A stretch of 64,000 nucleotides of DNA from Physcia stellaris (taxonomy: Eukaryota; Ascomycota; Lecanoromycetes; Caliciales; Physciaceae), in assembly GCA_018902385.1 (NCBI GenBank), contig JABSSW010000015.1, positions 248,001 through 312,000 of the forward strand, read 5' to 3'. The notes beneath the pieces are model-generated. The model saw only the letters and a program-made list of their open reading frames with translations, was not told the DNA's origin and made no database searches. The translations under genes were made by a program, and so were the position numbers. This document shows positions 46,845 to 56,863 of the stretch, one piece after another (position 1 is the stretch's first letter; each line of letters starts with the position of its first letter).

Positions 46845-48880
46845 ATGTCACGAAGAGCTCCCAATCCAGCGGCCGACAGAGCTGCTCAAAATCAACAGAC
46901 CATCAAGACATTACTCAAGTTGGAAGGCAACAAGAGCTGCGCCGACTGCAAGAGAAACAAGCGTATGTCCAACTGTATTCGCTCGAGACAGCAGATGGCC
47001 AGTGAGAGCTGACCAGACGTGCAGATCCAAGATGGGCGAGCTGGAACTTAGGTGTCTTCGTATGCATTAGGTATGCTATTCGGTCCACATAGCCTCGTGT
47101 TTTCTCCATAGTAACGATTGAAGATGTTCTGGTATACATCGTGGAATGGGAACACACATAAGTAGGGTCAAGTCGGTGGACCTAGACGCATGGACAGACG
47201 AGCAGCTACAGAGTGTCCTGAAATGGGGTAACGCAAGAGCAAACAAGTCAGTCCAATTCAGCAACAATATACGGAACATGCTCTAACGAAAAGCAGATAC
47301 TGGGAGGCCAAACTTGCAGCTGGCCATGTGCCTTCAGAAGCGTACGTCTACACGGAATGTCCAATTCGCAGCTGCTGAACATGCCTAGCAAAATCGAGAA
47401 CTTCATAAGAACTAAGTATGAGTCGAAACGGTGGGTGATGGAGGGTGCAATGCCTGATCCAGCTACTCTGGATACTGAAGGGGACGATGATGTGGTAATG
47501 CTGCTACTGCTACTGGCTTTCTTCTGTCGAAGCTGACAACCTTTTCTAGCCCCTCAATATCGTCAAGGAGAAAGCTCAGCTGGATCGCTCATCATCTCAG
47601 AGAGCTTCTTCGTCTTCAACTCAACCCTCGATCCCAATTGCAAGGCCAGCGCCTACAATGGACATATTTGGGGAGACAATATCACCTCCAGTCCGCCCTA
47701 GTACGACTGACATACCAGGCACTCGAGCTCCTCCGCCCAAGGTTTCTGCACCCCAGAAGGCACAATCCAAACCTGCAGACTCACTTTTGGGTCTTGACTT
47801 TTTGGTGGACCTCAAGCAGCACCTACCAATCGACCTTCTAGTGCATCTGCCAATCCAGTAAGCTCCGCATCGCGCCCTGATTTGAAGCAGTCAATTCTCT
47901 CCCTGTACGCTTCCGCACCTCGACCGCAACCACAGAATCAGCCACAGCACGAACGTCAAACCTCTTTTGGGGGCATGCAATCTCCACCGATGCAGTCTCC
48001 TCAGAACCAGCAATCCAGTTTCGGTGGACTCAGCGATGCATTTAGTGGCTTAGACTTCTCTTCTCCGACCTCACCTCCAGCACTTCAAAACCAACAGAAG
48101 CCTAAGGCAGATCCGTTTGCCGGCTTCAGCAACCCAGTTCCCCAGCGATCCTCGGTAGCGCCTCCTCAGCTGACCTCGCCTCCGTTAAGCGGAGGAGGCT
48201 TCTTCGACACTACACCTAAACCAGCACCCAAGCCCGCAGCTGCACCCAAAACTTCATTCATGGCTCCCCAAACCTCAAAACCCTTGAGCGTGCCGAATGA
48301 CGATTTCGGTGACTTCAGCTTTGCATCTAGTCCGCCGAGAACGACAGCAATGCCCGCAGCATCCAATGCCTCCAACGACTTGTTTGGTCTTTCCGAGCAG
48401 AGTGCGCCCAAAGCTACGCCTGCTGCTCAAAAAGCTTCTGCTCCTTCAATTAATCTAAGCTCGGCATTCAATCTTTCCGCTCCCGCTCCTCCACAGCCCA
48501 AGCCGGCCCCAATTGCCCCGTCAAACGTTAACAGCTCATTCTCCGGCTTTGCCGACACCGATGCATGGGGCTCCAATGACGCGTGGGCGACTCCAGATCC
48601 CGCTCCAGCTCCTGCAAAAGCGCCAACCGCTAAGCCGCCGGCAGTATCTCTGCCTTCAAACGATTCCGCCTGGGGAGGAAGCTCCACCTCGAATGGGGGT
48701 TTCGGCTCGCAAGCTGCTCCAAAGATCACGGCAGATGAAGATTTTGGAGGTTGGAGTAGCGCTGCTCCAGTCTCTCCACCTGTTGCAAAGCCTCCGCCTC
48801 CGCAGCAGTCTAGCACGACCAAGCCAAATGGAGGAGGGTTCGGTGGAAGTGATGATCTCTTCTCTAATGTGTGGGGATGA
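46845..48880 (+). CDS. AGE2: Age2-type ArfGAP; one-base frame break
   Basis: This ArfGAP stimulates GTP hydrolysis on Arf proteins in trans-Golgi/endosome traffic. Exons: 46845-46962, 47025-47070, 47124-47246, 47297-47341, 47389-47494 and 47550-48880. The zinc finger is [20 protein letters not shown] then [20 protein letters not shown], with the GAP arginine present. The SMAP/Age2-type helices end [18 protein letters not shown]. In the last exon the run of five T at 47799-47803 is one short. The frame reads [13 protein letters not shown] and soon stops, while the next frame continues [13 protein letters not shown] and on to [14 protein letters not shown]. With one base added the protein is 589 aa. 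The tail is Pro/Ala/Gln-rich, with [13 protein letters not shown] and DFGDF-like motifs of the kind that bind endocytic and clathrin adaptors. Confidence 0.87.
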
Positions 48881-49373
48881 TTAATACGTCTCTACGGTAT
48901 GCATATAAGAATGCACGGATGCGGAATGGATGATTAGATGGATGTATGTTACATAGCTCGCCAGCTTATGCGTTCTAGCTTTGGAGCTTTAGAAGTGGTC
49001 TAGAAATATCATGGTTCGCTTGATGGGTTGCTTTTGCTTCGCTTGGGTGCTTGGACATGCTGTTTCCATGAATACTTGCTTTCCTTGCCACTCGCCAGAT
49101 ATCCGAACGCCCAGGCACCTAATACCCAATGCTTCGCTAAAGTGACAAAAACATCAAACAAGATCGCACCCGGTCAGCGCCCGCCTTGGTCCGATCAAGA
49201 TACATCGCCACACACCCATGACTTCGCTCACGCCTCTCCTTAAGTAGTCGATTCCTCCCCCTAACGTCCTTCCCCGAGTCGATCCACCCATCCAGTATCA
49301 CTCCTCTCCCCAATCGACCCTTCTCTCGGCACCTGAGCCTCCTTTCGCTGCAAGATATCAATCCCTCCTTTTC
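48881..49373. other. Intergenic 3' flanks, AGE2/SNARE convergent
   Basis: 493 nt. Short frames here do not look coding. Confidence 0.5.
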
Positions 49374-49802
49374 TCACGGCGCCACCTTCCCTCGTCCAAA
49401 CAGCCATCCCAGCACCCAATATAGCACTATAACCGTCACCACCAAGATCCCCGCTAGCTTGAGGATGGCGACTTTATTCCCTTGCTGCGCCATGCGGCCC
49501 AAGCGCCCGGCGCTGCCTTTGATGGATGTGGACATGGAGGAGAAGAGTTCGCTCTAAGCGGGGTTAGCTGCGGGATTTTGATGTAGGGGAGCGTGAGTGA
49601 GAGGGGAGACGTACGCTGTTGTCGATGACATCTTGGCTGCGGGCGTTGTCGTAGATGTCGACTGTTACGCCGCGCAGGGCGGAGACTTTGGAGGAGAGTT
49701 CGGAGAGGCGGGAGTTGTTTTGTCTGTGGAGGGTTTGTTAGAGGAGATGAGGGTGGAGGTGGAGAGGGGGGTATACTGTTCTCTTTCGTAGGCGTCGGAC
49801 AT
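49374..49802 (-). CDS. Bet1/Sft1-family Golgi Qc-SNARE
   Basis: A small tail-anchored SNARE of early secretory and intra-Golgi traffic, hidden in three short exons. Exons (minus) are 49802-49777, 49723-49615 and 49553-49374, with introns GTATAC..CACAG and GTACGT..TTAG; the protein is 104 aa. The SNARE heptads read NNSRLSELSSKVSALRGVTV then DIYDNARSQDVIDNSSELFS. They are followed by SAGRLGRMAQQGNKVAILKL and a C-terminal membrane anchor AGILVVTVIVLYWVLGWLF. The sequence is closer to what I know of Sft1/Bet1 than of other Qc-SNAREs; which of the two is not settled. Confidence 0.88.
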
Positions 49803-50203
49803 GATGAGGGTAGGATGATTAAAGGGGTTTAGGGGATGGTAGATGAGTGCGATGTTCTAGAGACTATGAGTGGTACTTTCTGGGATGTGACATGGCGAGA
49901 GGTGGTATTGGGCTTGAAAGGTTGTGGCTTCTGGATTCTCAGGTTTGGGATTCCCATTTGCTTCTGAACGATCCGGGGTACTTTGATTACGGAGCTAATT
50001 TGAAGGCTTCGTATCGTATCATAGGGTAACTATTTGCAATCGCCGGTTGCGTTCACTCTCTTCCATTCTCAGATGATACCACAAACTTGAACAGTCAACA
50101 TGAACTCAGTTAGGGAAGCATTCGCGAATCCCTATTTGGACTATAAAGTATGTATTTCATAAAAGGTAACGCATGGTACGACGCACGCTCAAATGAGTTA
50201 TCA
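49803..50203. other. Intergenic, SNARE gene 5' side to A1 3' end
   Basis: 401 nt of upstream sequence for the SNARE gene. I see nothing further. It marks the left boundary of the repeated A/B gene-pair region. Confidence 0.5.
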
Positions 50204-51718
50204 TTATTGACCATTCTCAATCATCTCTTTCCCCAGCGCGCCACAGTCTCCGTTTTGTCCACATGACTCACAAATGAATTGCCAGCGATCTATCCGCCTC
50301 CGGTTTCTTGTGTAATCCACATCGCTCAAGCTATCTCCAATTTCGATGGTTTTCGCATCCCAGTCGTCGACCTCTGGCGTCTCAACTTCTCCTGGTGATT
50401 CAGGTACATCTGATTGCCAGGATTCGATGAAGGCACGATGTGCCGCGTCACCGTCCTCAGAGCCTTGGTAGCTTTCGCTCTGGCCATCGTCTGAATAGTC
50501 TACGAAGTGAGACTCCTGGTCGAATGCGTTTCCTAAGATCCCGAGTGCCCTAGCACGAGCCGCGGCCTTGTCGCATTGCTCCTCAGCTTCGATCAACGCT
50601 CTGATTAAAGCCATAGATTGCTGCAGAAGGTATTGATACATCTCTTCTATGGGAAATGTGACCTCTCCTGCTGCAAACTCGCGTTTGTAGCCCCAGATCG
50701 CGTCTCTTTCTCGGGCTGCTTGGTTTTCATATTCGTCTCTGAGCGCGTTGAGATGCTCTGCAGCATTGTCAAGCTCTTCTTGAGCAACACGCCTTTCAAG
50801 CTCTTCCTCGCTGATGATCTCTTCCTCAACAGGTCCTGCGCCGGCGGAGTCATGAGCATCCCCATCCGCATCTTCGGTGTTTCGAGAGTTCTCCCATCCC
50901 ATCGCATAATCCTCCGGTGTGCGTGACTCCAAAAGGCCGGCTTCAATCAGCGATGGCTCGAGAGCACGGCGAAGGTCTGCTTGACACCAGTGAAGGATCT
51001 CTTTCATTTCTTCAATCTTTTTCTCCGAAGTCTCTTTCCGCTCGTTGTCTCGTAACATTGAAGATTCCCTCTCCTCGAGCATTCGGATGAGCTCGGCTCT
51101 TTCCTTCTCGTCCGTCTCGTCTTCAAGCAAGCCTTTATGATGGTCTATAAAAATCTCGCCAAACCCGACCTGTCTTTTGATATCGACGTGATAAAGTTCG
51201 AGGGCCTCGAGTTCCCTGTTCGCTTCAACAAATTGACACATTTCCTTCAATAAATGATCGGTCAAGTTGAGAGTGGATCGTTCTCTAGAGTTTGGCGTGA
51301 CTTCAACGATCGCATCTGGGGCATTCACTGAGCTTGGATAGAGATGTTGCGGGGAATGGACAGAAGCTGGTGATCGAGCTGGGGACTCTTTAGCTGTGTC
51401 TGTGCCCTGTGTTGAGGGCAGAGAGCGCTGGTAGTGTGATGATGTTTGCGTTGCTGCGTCATTGCATAAATGACGAAGGGTTTGTGAGACCACATTCGAG
51501 TGGTACGGTGAGCTGTGTGATGTCTCTGGTCTTTCCAAAACTCGTCGTTGGTTTGGTCGAAATCTGGGGCCTTCTGCTGGAGCCGGAGGTGCGCTTTGCC
51601 AATCAGTATGGACCAACGACTCGGGGAGGGATGCCAACCTTTTACGTTTTGTGCCACCAAAGTGCGCCGTGAAGCCTCCGAAACGCCTATTCAAATACTC
51701 CATGAGGTTCTTTTCCAT
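50204..51718 (-). CDS. 'A' family protein, copy 1 (coiled-coil, unknown function)
   Basis: I do not recognise the family, but the same kind of protein occurs three times in this window. Single exon from the ATG at 51718, 504 aa. Residues 1-~150 are Ser/Thr/Pro-rich and disordered. About 155-300 form charged helices (LNLTDHLLKEMCQFVEANRE, QVGFGEIFIDHHKG, then LIRMLEERESSMLRDNERKE). An acidic linker and a second coiled coil follow (ERRVAQEELDNAAEHLNALR). The end has ALGILGNAFDQESHFVDYSD, SFIESW-like and RNRRRIDRWQ segments shared with copies 2 and 3. Unlike them, it ends with four Cys (FICESCGQNGDCG), perhaps a metal-binding knuckle. It has no signal peptide or membrane segment. It is divergently paired with B1. 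Confidence 0.75.
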   Translation of the reverse strand: MEKNLMEYLNRRFGGFTAHFGGTKRKRLASLPESLVHTDWQSAPPAPAEGPRFRPNQRRVLERPETSHSSPYHSNVVSQTLRHLCNDAATQTSSHYQRSLPSTQGTDTAKESPARSPASVHSPQHLYPSSVNAPDAIVEVTPNSRERSTLNLTDHLLKEMCQFVEANRELEALELYHVDIKRQVGFGEIFIDHHKGLLEDETDEKERAELIRMLEERESSMLRDNERKETSEKKIEEMKEILHWCQADLRRALEPSLIEAGLLESRTPEDYAMGWENSRNTEDADGDAHDSAGAGPVEEEIISEEELERRVAQEELDNAAEHLNALRDEYENQAARERDAIWGYKREFAAGEVTFPIEEMYQYLLQQSMALIRALIEAEEQCDKAAARARALGILGNAFDQESHFVDYSDDGQSESYQGSEDGDAAHRAFIESWQSDVPESPGEVETPEVDDWDAKTIEIGDSLSDVDYTRNRRRIDRWQFICESCGQNGDCGALGKEMIENGQ

Positions 51719-52284
51719 GAAGAGGTATGATACTACAGATTCTCGTGGATGGCAAGAATTATGGCTCGGTCAATGCTCCGGCTGATGGATGTGCGAGAAC
51801 AAAGTCTAAGGATGTTATGATATGATGGGCAATAAAGACAAAAGCGGCCCTTTTCGCTTTGTTTGGACCTCAATGCCACACTACCTACACAACGACAAAG
51901 GCTCATCAACAATCGTTCATCAGAATCTCGTGCCAGAACATCGCTCTTTTTCTGTTTCCGGCGCTGCATGATCTACTCGCGGCCTTGTCGCTTTTCCAGA
52001 CAATGAATTCCTGGTTACCCTATATCATCTATACGCCTGTCAATTACCCATGGTTTCTCAATACTTCTTCGCCATATCATATGGTCTGTACGCCCAATTT
52101 TGCAAGTATCACTAAACTCCACATATAAATCTCAACATTAAAGCATACATACAGTTCCTTTCCCACATCGTCAGAGATCAAGGTATCTCACGATTCCAGG
52201 TGAAGCTGCGAAGAGTAGAGACACATCACTTCTTTAGCAGCAGGAAGATCGGTGTCAGATCAACGGGAGTCCTTTTAACCGAGC
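51719..52284. promoter_or_regulatory. Divergent promoter region A1/B1
   Basis: 566 nt between outward-facing starts. It contains GACAATGA at 51999-52006, a fragment of a 14-base motif shared by the A2/B2 and A3/B3 promoters. No gene is seen here. Confidence 0.45.
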
Positions 52285-53330
52285 ATGGCATTGCGGAGCA
52301 AAGATATGCAGAGTTCAGCTACAGCGGCCCTAGGGAAGGCCGCTGCTCGAGGCCCGGGCTCTATCGCAGCTACTTACACGGCATCTGGAGCACGTGGCCC
52401 GTCAGTAGTAGCAGCAGCTCAGTCAAGTAGGCCCTCATACAGCAGTCGGTTGGCGCCCTCAGGGCCTTCGCAAACTCCGTCAGCAGCAGCAGCAGCAGAT
52501 CAGTCAAGTAGGCCCTCATACAGTAGTCGGTTGACGCCCTCGGGCCCTTCGCAGAACCCGTCTTACCAGAACAGTTCTCGTCAAAGTAATATTCTTCAGC
52601 CCACAATCAATGAAAATAGTGCAAGTGTATATACCTCTCGCGGTACCAAGACACAAGCAGACCGGTATCGCCCATACTACGCGTTGCCTGAAAGAAATCT
52701 ATATTCTACCAATAGATCACAGCGATCATATGCTGGGAACGAAACAAGCGGCGAACATGGTCAAAGGCTTCCTAGATCAGTGTATAAGCCAGGTAGTCAT
52801 CCGCCCGTTCCCCGTCGGAAGTACTTGGAATGTCTGGTGCTAATCTGATTATTGTAGGACTCATCGTTCGCGCTGTGGTTCACGAGCAAGATTTCCGGGG
52901 CGCTTCAAACAATTCCACGGTCACAATGCTGGATGACAAAAACACAACTGACAGTAGGTTTGGAAAGATTCACACCAAAGTTCGCCACATGATTGTTGTT
53001 GCTTGCTATACCAGTCACTACCTTGCTATACCGTTATTTACACACAACGGACGCGGCCTTGTAGGCAAGAATCCCGCTGAATACATATCATTCCTGGACT
53101 ATCGATCAAATGATAAGTTCGAGCCCTTGTCAGAGCATGGGGTTTTGAAGACAGAATATTTGACCAGCGGGACATACCCTTTCCATCCCAAGTCGACCGC
53201 TCATTTCACCTACCCGTTGAGCCGAAAATACGATCTTCCGGTCACTAACGAAGGAAATTTGGAGAGAAGGTCAACTAAACTGCTGGTAAACCTCTTCACC
53301 CAATTTGCTCCGAAAGGAGAAAGTATCTAA
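52285..53330 (+). CDS. 'B' family protein, copy 1 (DUF6590-like C-terminal domain)
   Basis: Exons are 52285-52792 and 52858-53330; the 65-nt intron is GTAGTC, GCTAATC, TGTAG, and the product is 326 aa. The N-terminal ~165 residues are Ser/Ala/Gln-rich and disordered, with two copies of SSRPSYSSRL(A/T)PSGPSQ separated by an Ala run. The C-terminal ~150 residues are conserved with copy 2: YKPGLIVRAVVHEQDF, MIVVACYTSHYLAIPLFTHN, GRGL, EYISF, LSEHGVLKTE, STAHFTYPLSRKYDLPV and NEGNLERRSTKLLVNLF. This resembles the fungal DUF6590 family, which has no known activity. I infer a compact beta-rich domain. The intron sits inside the conserved start of this domain (YKPG|LIV). Confidence 0.78.
52420..52562. 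repeat. 62-bp direct repeat with CAG-type spacer inside B1
   Basis: Bases 52420-52481 and 52501-52562 are near-identical copies separated by a short (CAG)n tract. They encode the duplicated SSRPSYSSRL segment and the Ala run. Such repeats probably change length readily. Confidence 0.85.
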
Positions 53331-53777
53331 GATCTGAGTGGGGTTGCTCATTTGATACAGCCTTGATCTCATCTTTGATACTTTATAGTACAGCGTCCAT
53401 TTAGTGTCACGAGTATCTCAAATCGGAATTGTCCATGTTCGGTTTCGTTAGGATTTAGGACTTCCCTCGAAGTAATCACATATAACATTGTTAACGTGCG
53501 TGCCTCTTCATACCTTGAGGCAGCCACTAGTTGCACATCCCTAATTATCTCGTACCTGCAAACCCCCTACCTTGATTACTGTAGTATCAAGGGCTACCTT
53601 CTGATTGGCGAGCTTACCTAGCTATGTGAGCTAAGCGTAAATTACAACTTGATGTTTCGTAAACAATTACTTGCACAACTAGAATTTTCGGATCAAACTT
53701 CACAACATGGGATGCATTACATGGAGATCAAACGCTTTATTCAAAATTGAAATGACTGAAAGTACTACTACGCGTTA
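53331..53777. other. Intergenic 3' flanks B1/A2
   Basis: 447 nt between convergent genes, AT-rich, with nothing recognised. Confidence 0.5.
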
Positions 53778-55388
53778 TTATTCTACGATCCCAAAATCCA
53801 TCGCCCTTAGCAATTCCTGCTGTTTGCGCCATTGATCGATGCGTCTCCGTTGCCTTGGATTTTCATCGCAGACACTCACTGAGTCGGACATGTTGACTGA
53901 TTTGGCTTCCCATTCCATGGCTGGGTTCTCAGAAATGGCGGGCTCTTCGATACCGTCGACTTCGGCTATCCAGGTGTCGATGGCCGCGCGAGCATGTTCG
54001 GCCATGTTTGCGTTGTTTGCTGGGTCTTCGCTTTCGAGATATCCATCGTCAACGTCATCATAGATGGTCTGATGCTCTGAGGATGCCGCTGACCACGCAA
54101 GAATTCCCAAATCCTGAGCACGAGCGCGGGTCCTTTCGAAGTCTGCCTCCGCCTGCTTGAGATTTCTGGTCAGCTCCATGCTTATCTGGAGGTGGAAGAG
54201 GTCGATTTGTTCTCTTGAGAATTCTTTGCCGTCAGCATGTCTTTCCACATCCATTCTGTATGCTTCATCTCGTTCGTTAAACTCTTCTGTGGCTTGTTTG
54301 AGCTTATGGAAAGCCTCATTATGTTCTCGTTGGGCGATTTGGAGCTCGGATTCATCTTCATCTTCATCAACCTCACTTTGGTTGGCGGGAGGGCTCCCCA
54401 TAGCATCATATTCTTTGTTGTCTGTCTCGGAACCCTCCCGTGTGATGTGTGGCTCTTGATCCTCAACCTCGTCTATCTCAGCGAGCAGCTCCTCATCTGC
54501 GTCAACTGCTTCCGGGACATCATCATCCGATTGAACCTCCAGAGTGCTGGCCGCGTTTTGAGGCTGCTCGATTATGCCCACATCAGTCAGTACCTGCTCG
54601 AATGTCTCATCCGATTGTTCTCGTAAGAATTCCAAGTTGATGGTTTTGATACCGAGCTCACGCTCTATTTCCACTTTCCGCTGGATGTCGGCAAGGATAC
54701 TGGGCTTCCGCCTCTCCAAGTTCTGTCTGACCTGGGTTTTGACATGCTCCGGTACTTTTGGATTATTGATTTGGTGCAGTGAGTGGTCAAGAAAGCTTTG
54801 GCCCATCTTTGCTTTCCTTTCGGCGTCCTTGAAGCTGCTTCGGCACTTCTTGAATTCTTTACTTGCAACAACAATGCGATGGAGACGATCGATAGTCTTC
54901 TTTGTAAGGAGAAATGACACGACGTCGTCCACAAGAACTACTTTGTCCTCGCTAGGGTAGAGTATGGTTGCTTGTCCATCAGCGCCAGCATGGGAGGTTT
55001 CTGAGCCATTTGAATCTTCAAGAGTTTCAGAAGACGGCGAACCTGCTTCTCCGCCAGCCTCAGGAGTTACATAGGGTAGGTCGAGAGGTGACGTATTGGG
55101 CGCACGACTTGAGGAATAGATTGTGTCCCAAGGAGGAGTCTGTGTTTGTGCATCAGCTAGTCTGCAGTGTTCTGTTGCACCCTCTTCAAGCATTCGCAAT
55201 TGCGCTTGAGAATCAGGCCTTGGCAGGTCCGGGCTTCTTCTGAATAACCCTATCAGGAGATCAAAAGGCTTTGGAACAGTCGAAGTTTCCTTCCGAGCTC
55301 CAGTACTGCCAGAATTCTGTAGTCGGCAGGGTACACCTAGTTTTTCGAAAATTGAATACAAGCATGCTCGCATCTTGCTAGCTGCCAT
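53778..55388 (-). CDS. 'A' family protein, copy 2 (coiled-coil, unknown function)
   Basis: Single exon from the ATG at 55388, 536 aa. The N-terminus (MRACLYSIFEKLGVPCRL) differs from copy 1. A Ser/Pro-rich stretch follows, then a conserved helical block: VDDVVSFLLTKKTIDRLHRI, KAKMGQSFLDHSLHQI, ERELGIKTINLEFLREQ and FEQVLTDVGIIE. Copy 3 has the matching ISVLLTEETLKHI, ASIGETFLRNAEAHI, ERELGIQKCNLEYSR and FQQVLTEVGMMD. An acidic linker and a second coiled coil lead to the shared C-terminal block: DLGILAWSAASSEHQTIYDD, VDDGYLESEDPANN and WEAKSVNMSDSVS, with RRRIDQWRKQQELL. No catalytic motif, signal peptide or membrane segment is seen. It is divergently paired with B2. Confidence 0.76.
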   Translation of the reverse strand: MAASKMRACLYSIFEKLGVPCRLQNSGSTGARKETSTVPKPFDLLIGLFRRSPDLPRPDSQAQLRMLEEGATEHCRLADAQTQTPPWDTIYSSSRAPNTSPLDLPYVTPEAGGEAGSPSSETLEDSNGSETSHAGADGQATILYPSEDKVVLVDDVVSFLLTKKTIDRLHRIVVASKEFKKCRSSFKDAERKAKMGQSFLDHSLHQINNPKVPEHVKTQVRQNLERRKPSILADIQRKVEIERELGIKTINLEFLREQSDETFEQVLTDVGIIEQPQNAASTLEVQSDDDVPEAVDADEELLAEIDEVEDQEPHITREGSETDNKEYDAMGSPPANQSEVDEDEDESELQIAQREHNEAFHKLKQATEEFNERDEAYRMDVERHADGKEFSREQIDLFHLQISMELTRNLKQAEADFERTRARAQDLGILAWSAASSEHQTIYDDVDDGYLESEDPANNANMAEHARAAIDTWIAEVDGIEEPAISENPAMEWEAKSVNMSDSVSVCDENPRQRRRIDQWRKQQELLRAMDFGIVE

Positions 55389-55895
55389 GGCCGTCCGGAT
55401 TCGAGGTAGCGGTTCTCTGGATAGAGAACGTCGACAACCGAGTGAGTTGGGCTATATGATAGGTTTGGGAATACGTTTGTTTTGAACTTTGATCGTTTAA
55501 GAATGACAAACTTATACAGATGCTAGCACTCGGAGAAACTCTTTGTTTTAAATTTCTGATTGACGTTTTCTGAACAAAGACTGGATTACTGGTCACGTTC
55601 AACATAAAGACATCACTTCTGTGGTCATTGTCCGAAACTTAGTGATAGAACCGCTTTAGACAGACAATGACATTGAGCATAACAATGACTCTGTTCAAAT
55701 CAGATGACTCTTATAGGTATGATTCTGTCTCCAACCTTTCAAATGGATCTTCTACTCTACGCAAAGTAGGTCGAGTCACAAATCAGGTTATCTCCAGCCT
55801 TTCGAACGGATCTTCTACTCTACGTAAGTCAGGCTACGAATTAGGTTATTAACATCTACCCCAAACCAACCAGATATAGAACAGAGAACGTCGAA
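55389..55895. promoter_or_regulatory. Divergent promoter region A2/B2 with tandem duplication
   Basis: 507 nt. The motif GACAATGACATTGA lies at 55663-55676, with GTCATTGTC in the opposite orientation at 55624-55632. Bases 55728-55790 are imperfectly repeated at 55791-55848. That stretch is open (from ATG 55667) and could be an upstream B2 exon: donor GTAAGT near 55823 and an acceptor near 55884 would join it in frame to the B2 start. This is tentative. Confidence 0.45.
55728..55848. repeat. Imperfect tandem duplication (63/58 bp) upstream of B2
   Basis: Copy one is 55728-55790 and copy two 55791-55848. Both encode, in one frame, a SNGSSTLRK segment. The second contains a good splice donor, GTAAGT, where the first has GCAAAG. 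Confidence 0.8.
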
Positions 55896-56863
55896 ATGCA
55901 GCGCTATACAGACCATCAGAAAGCTAGAGGATCATCTAAACTCTCTCCGACCAGCGACTTATCGAAAGCCACCGATAGCCTTCAGAAACTGAACCTTGGC
56001 TCTTCCTCAAAGCAGCTCAAAAATAGTATCTCGACAATCCCTGAAGATGGATTTACCACCGTTGACTACTCCAAGCCAGGACGGGACTCCACGAGAATAA
56101 AATCCGTCAAGCTTGGCTCAAACAGCAATCAGCTTCATGAACCACGCGCCATGCCTGCTATAGGGAAAACTAAAATTACGTTCACTGAACCAGAGAAACG
56201 TTCAGGAGTACCAAGTGCTGCTGCTACCAGTAGAGCCAGCGCATACACTGCATCGAACTGGCGTGAGCCGAGGCTCCAGGTCCCCGTTTTCAAAGGTGTG
56301 GATCAAACAACTCCTCGTGTCAACGGGGCTGGGAATCGTCATACCCCTAAGAAGAAATATCCGAGAGAATTCTATCGGCCCGGCATCATTATCAGAGCCG
56401 CACTTCATGAAGAGGAAGCCATGGGTGCGAATTCAACATTGACCACCGCCAAAGCTACAAGCAAATGCATTACCCCAGCCAGCATGGTAACATCTTCTCG
56501 GTACCCCGGAAGATGATCGTAGTCGCAACCTTCGAGAAGCATTATATTGCAATCCCCCTCTTCACGCATAACGGCCGAGGACTAGCCCATAAGAATGCTG
56601 AAGAGTACATCTCCGTCCGAGACCACCGAGATGGTTGGGCAGATTTTCAGGCTCTCTCTGAGCATGGGATGCTCATGACGGAGTTTCTCCATGATGGTGT
56701 AGATCTGTTTGATCGCATGTCGACGGCCCACATTACCTATCCTTTATCTAGGAAGTACGATTATCCAGTTATCCATGAAGGACACCTCGAGCGCGATGCA
56801 ATCAAACACTTGATCATGCTCTACGACTGGTACACACCAAAGGAAGTGTCATCGAGAAAGTAG
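55896..56863 (+). CDS. 'B' family protein, copy 2, with one frame break
   Basis: From the ATG at 55896 the frame runs through a Ser/Lys-rich disordered region (EDGFTTVDYSKPGRDS, SAAATSRASAYTASNW) into the conserved domain start FYRPGIIIRAALHEEE. Near 56430-56465 the reading frame changes. The rest of the domain (MIVVATFEKHYIAIPLFTHN, GRGL, EYISVRDHR, LSEHGMLMTE, STAHITYPLSRKYDYPV) lies one base over and ends at 56863. One extra base in the short A run at 56451-56453 would give 322 aa, close to B1 (326). No plausible intron fits. Unlike B1 it has no intron at the YRPG position. It may be a decayed copy or an assembly error. Confidence 0.7.

Noticed and set aside
52829-52857. Short intron GTCTGG..TGTAG in B1
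   Set aside because: At about 29 nt it is too short; the 65-nt intron starting at 52793 restores the residues shared with B2.
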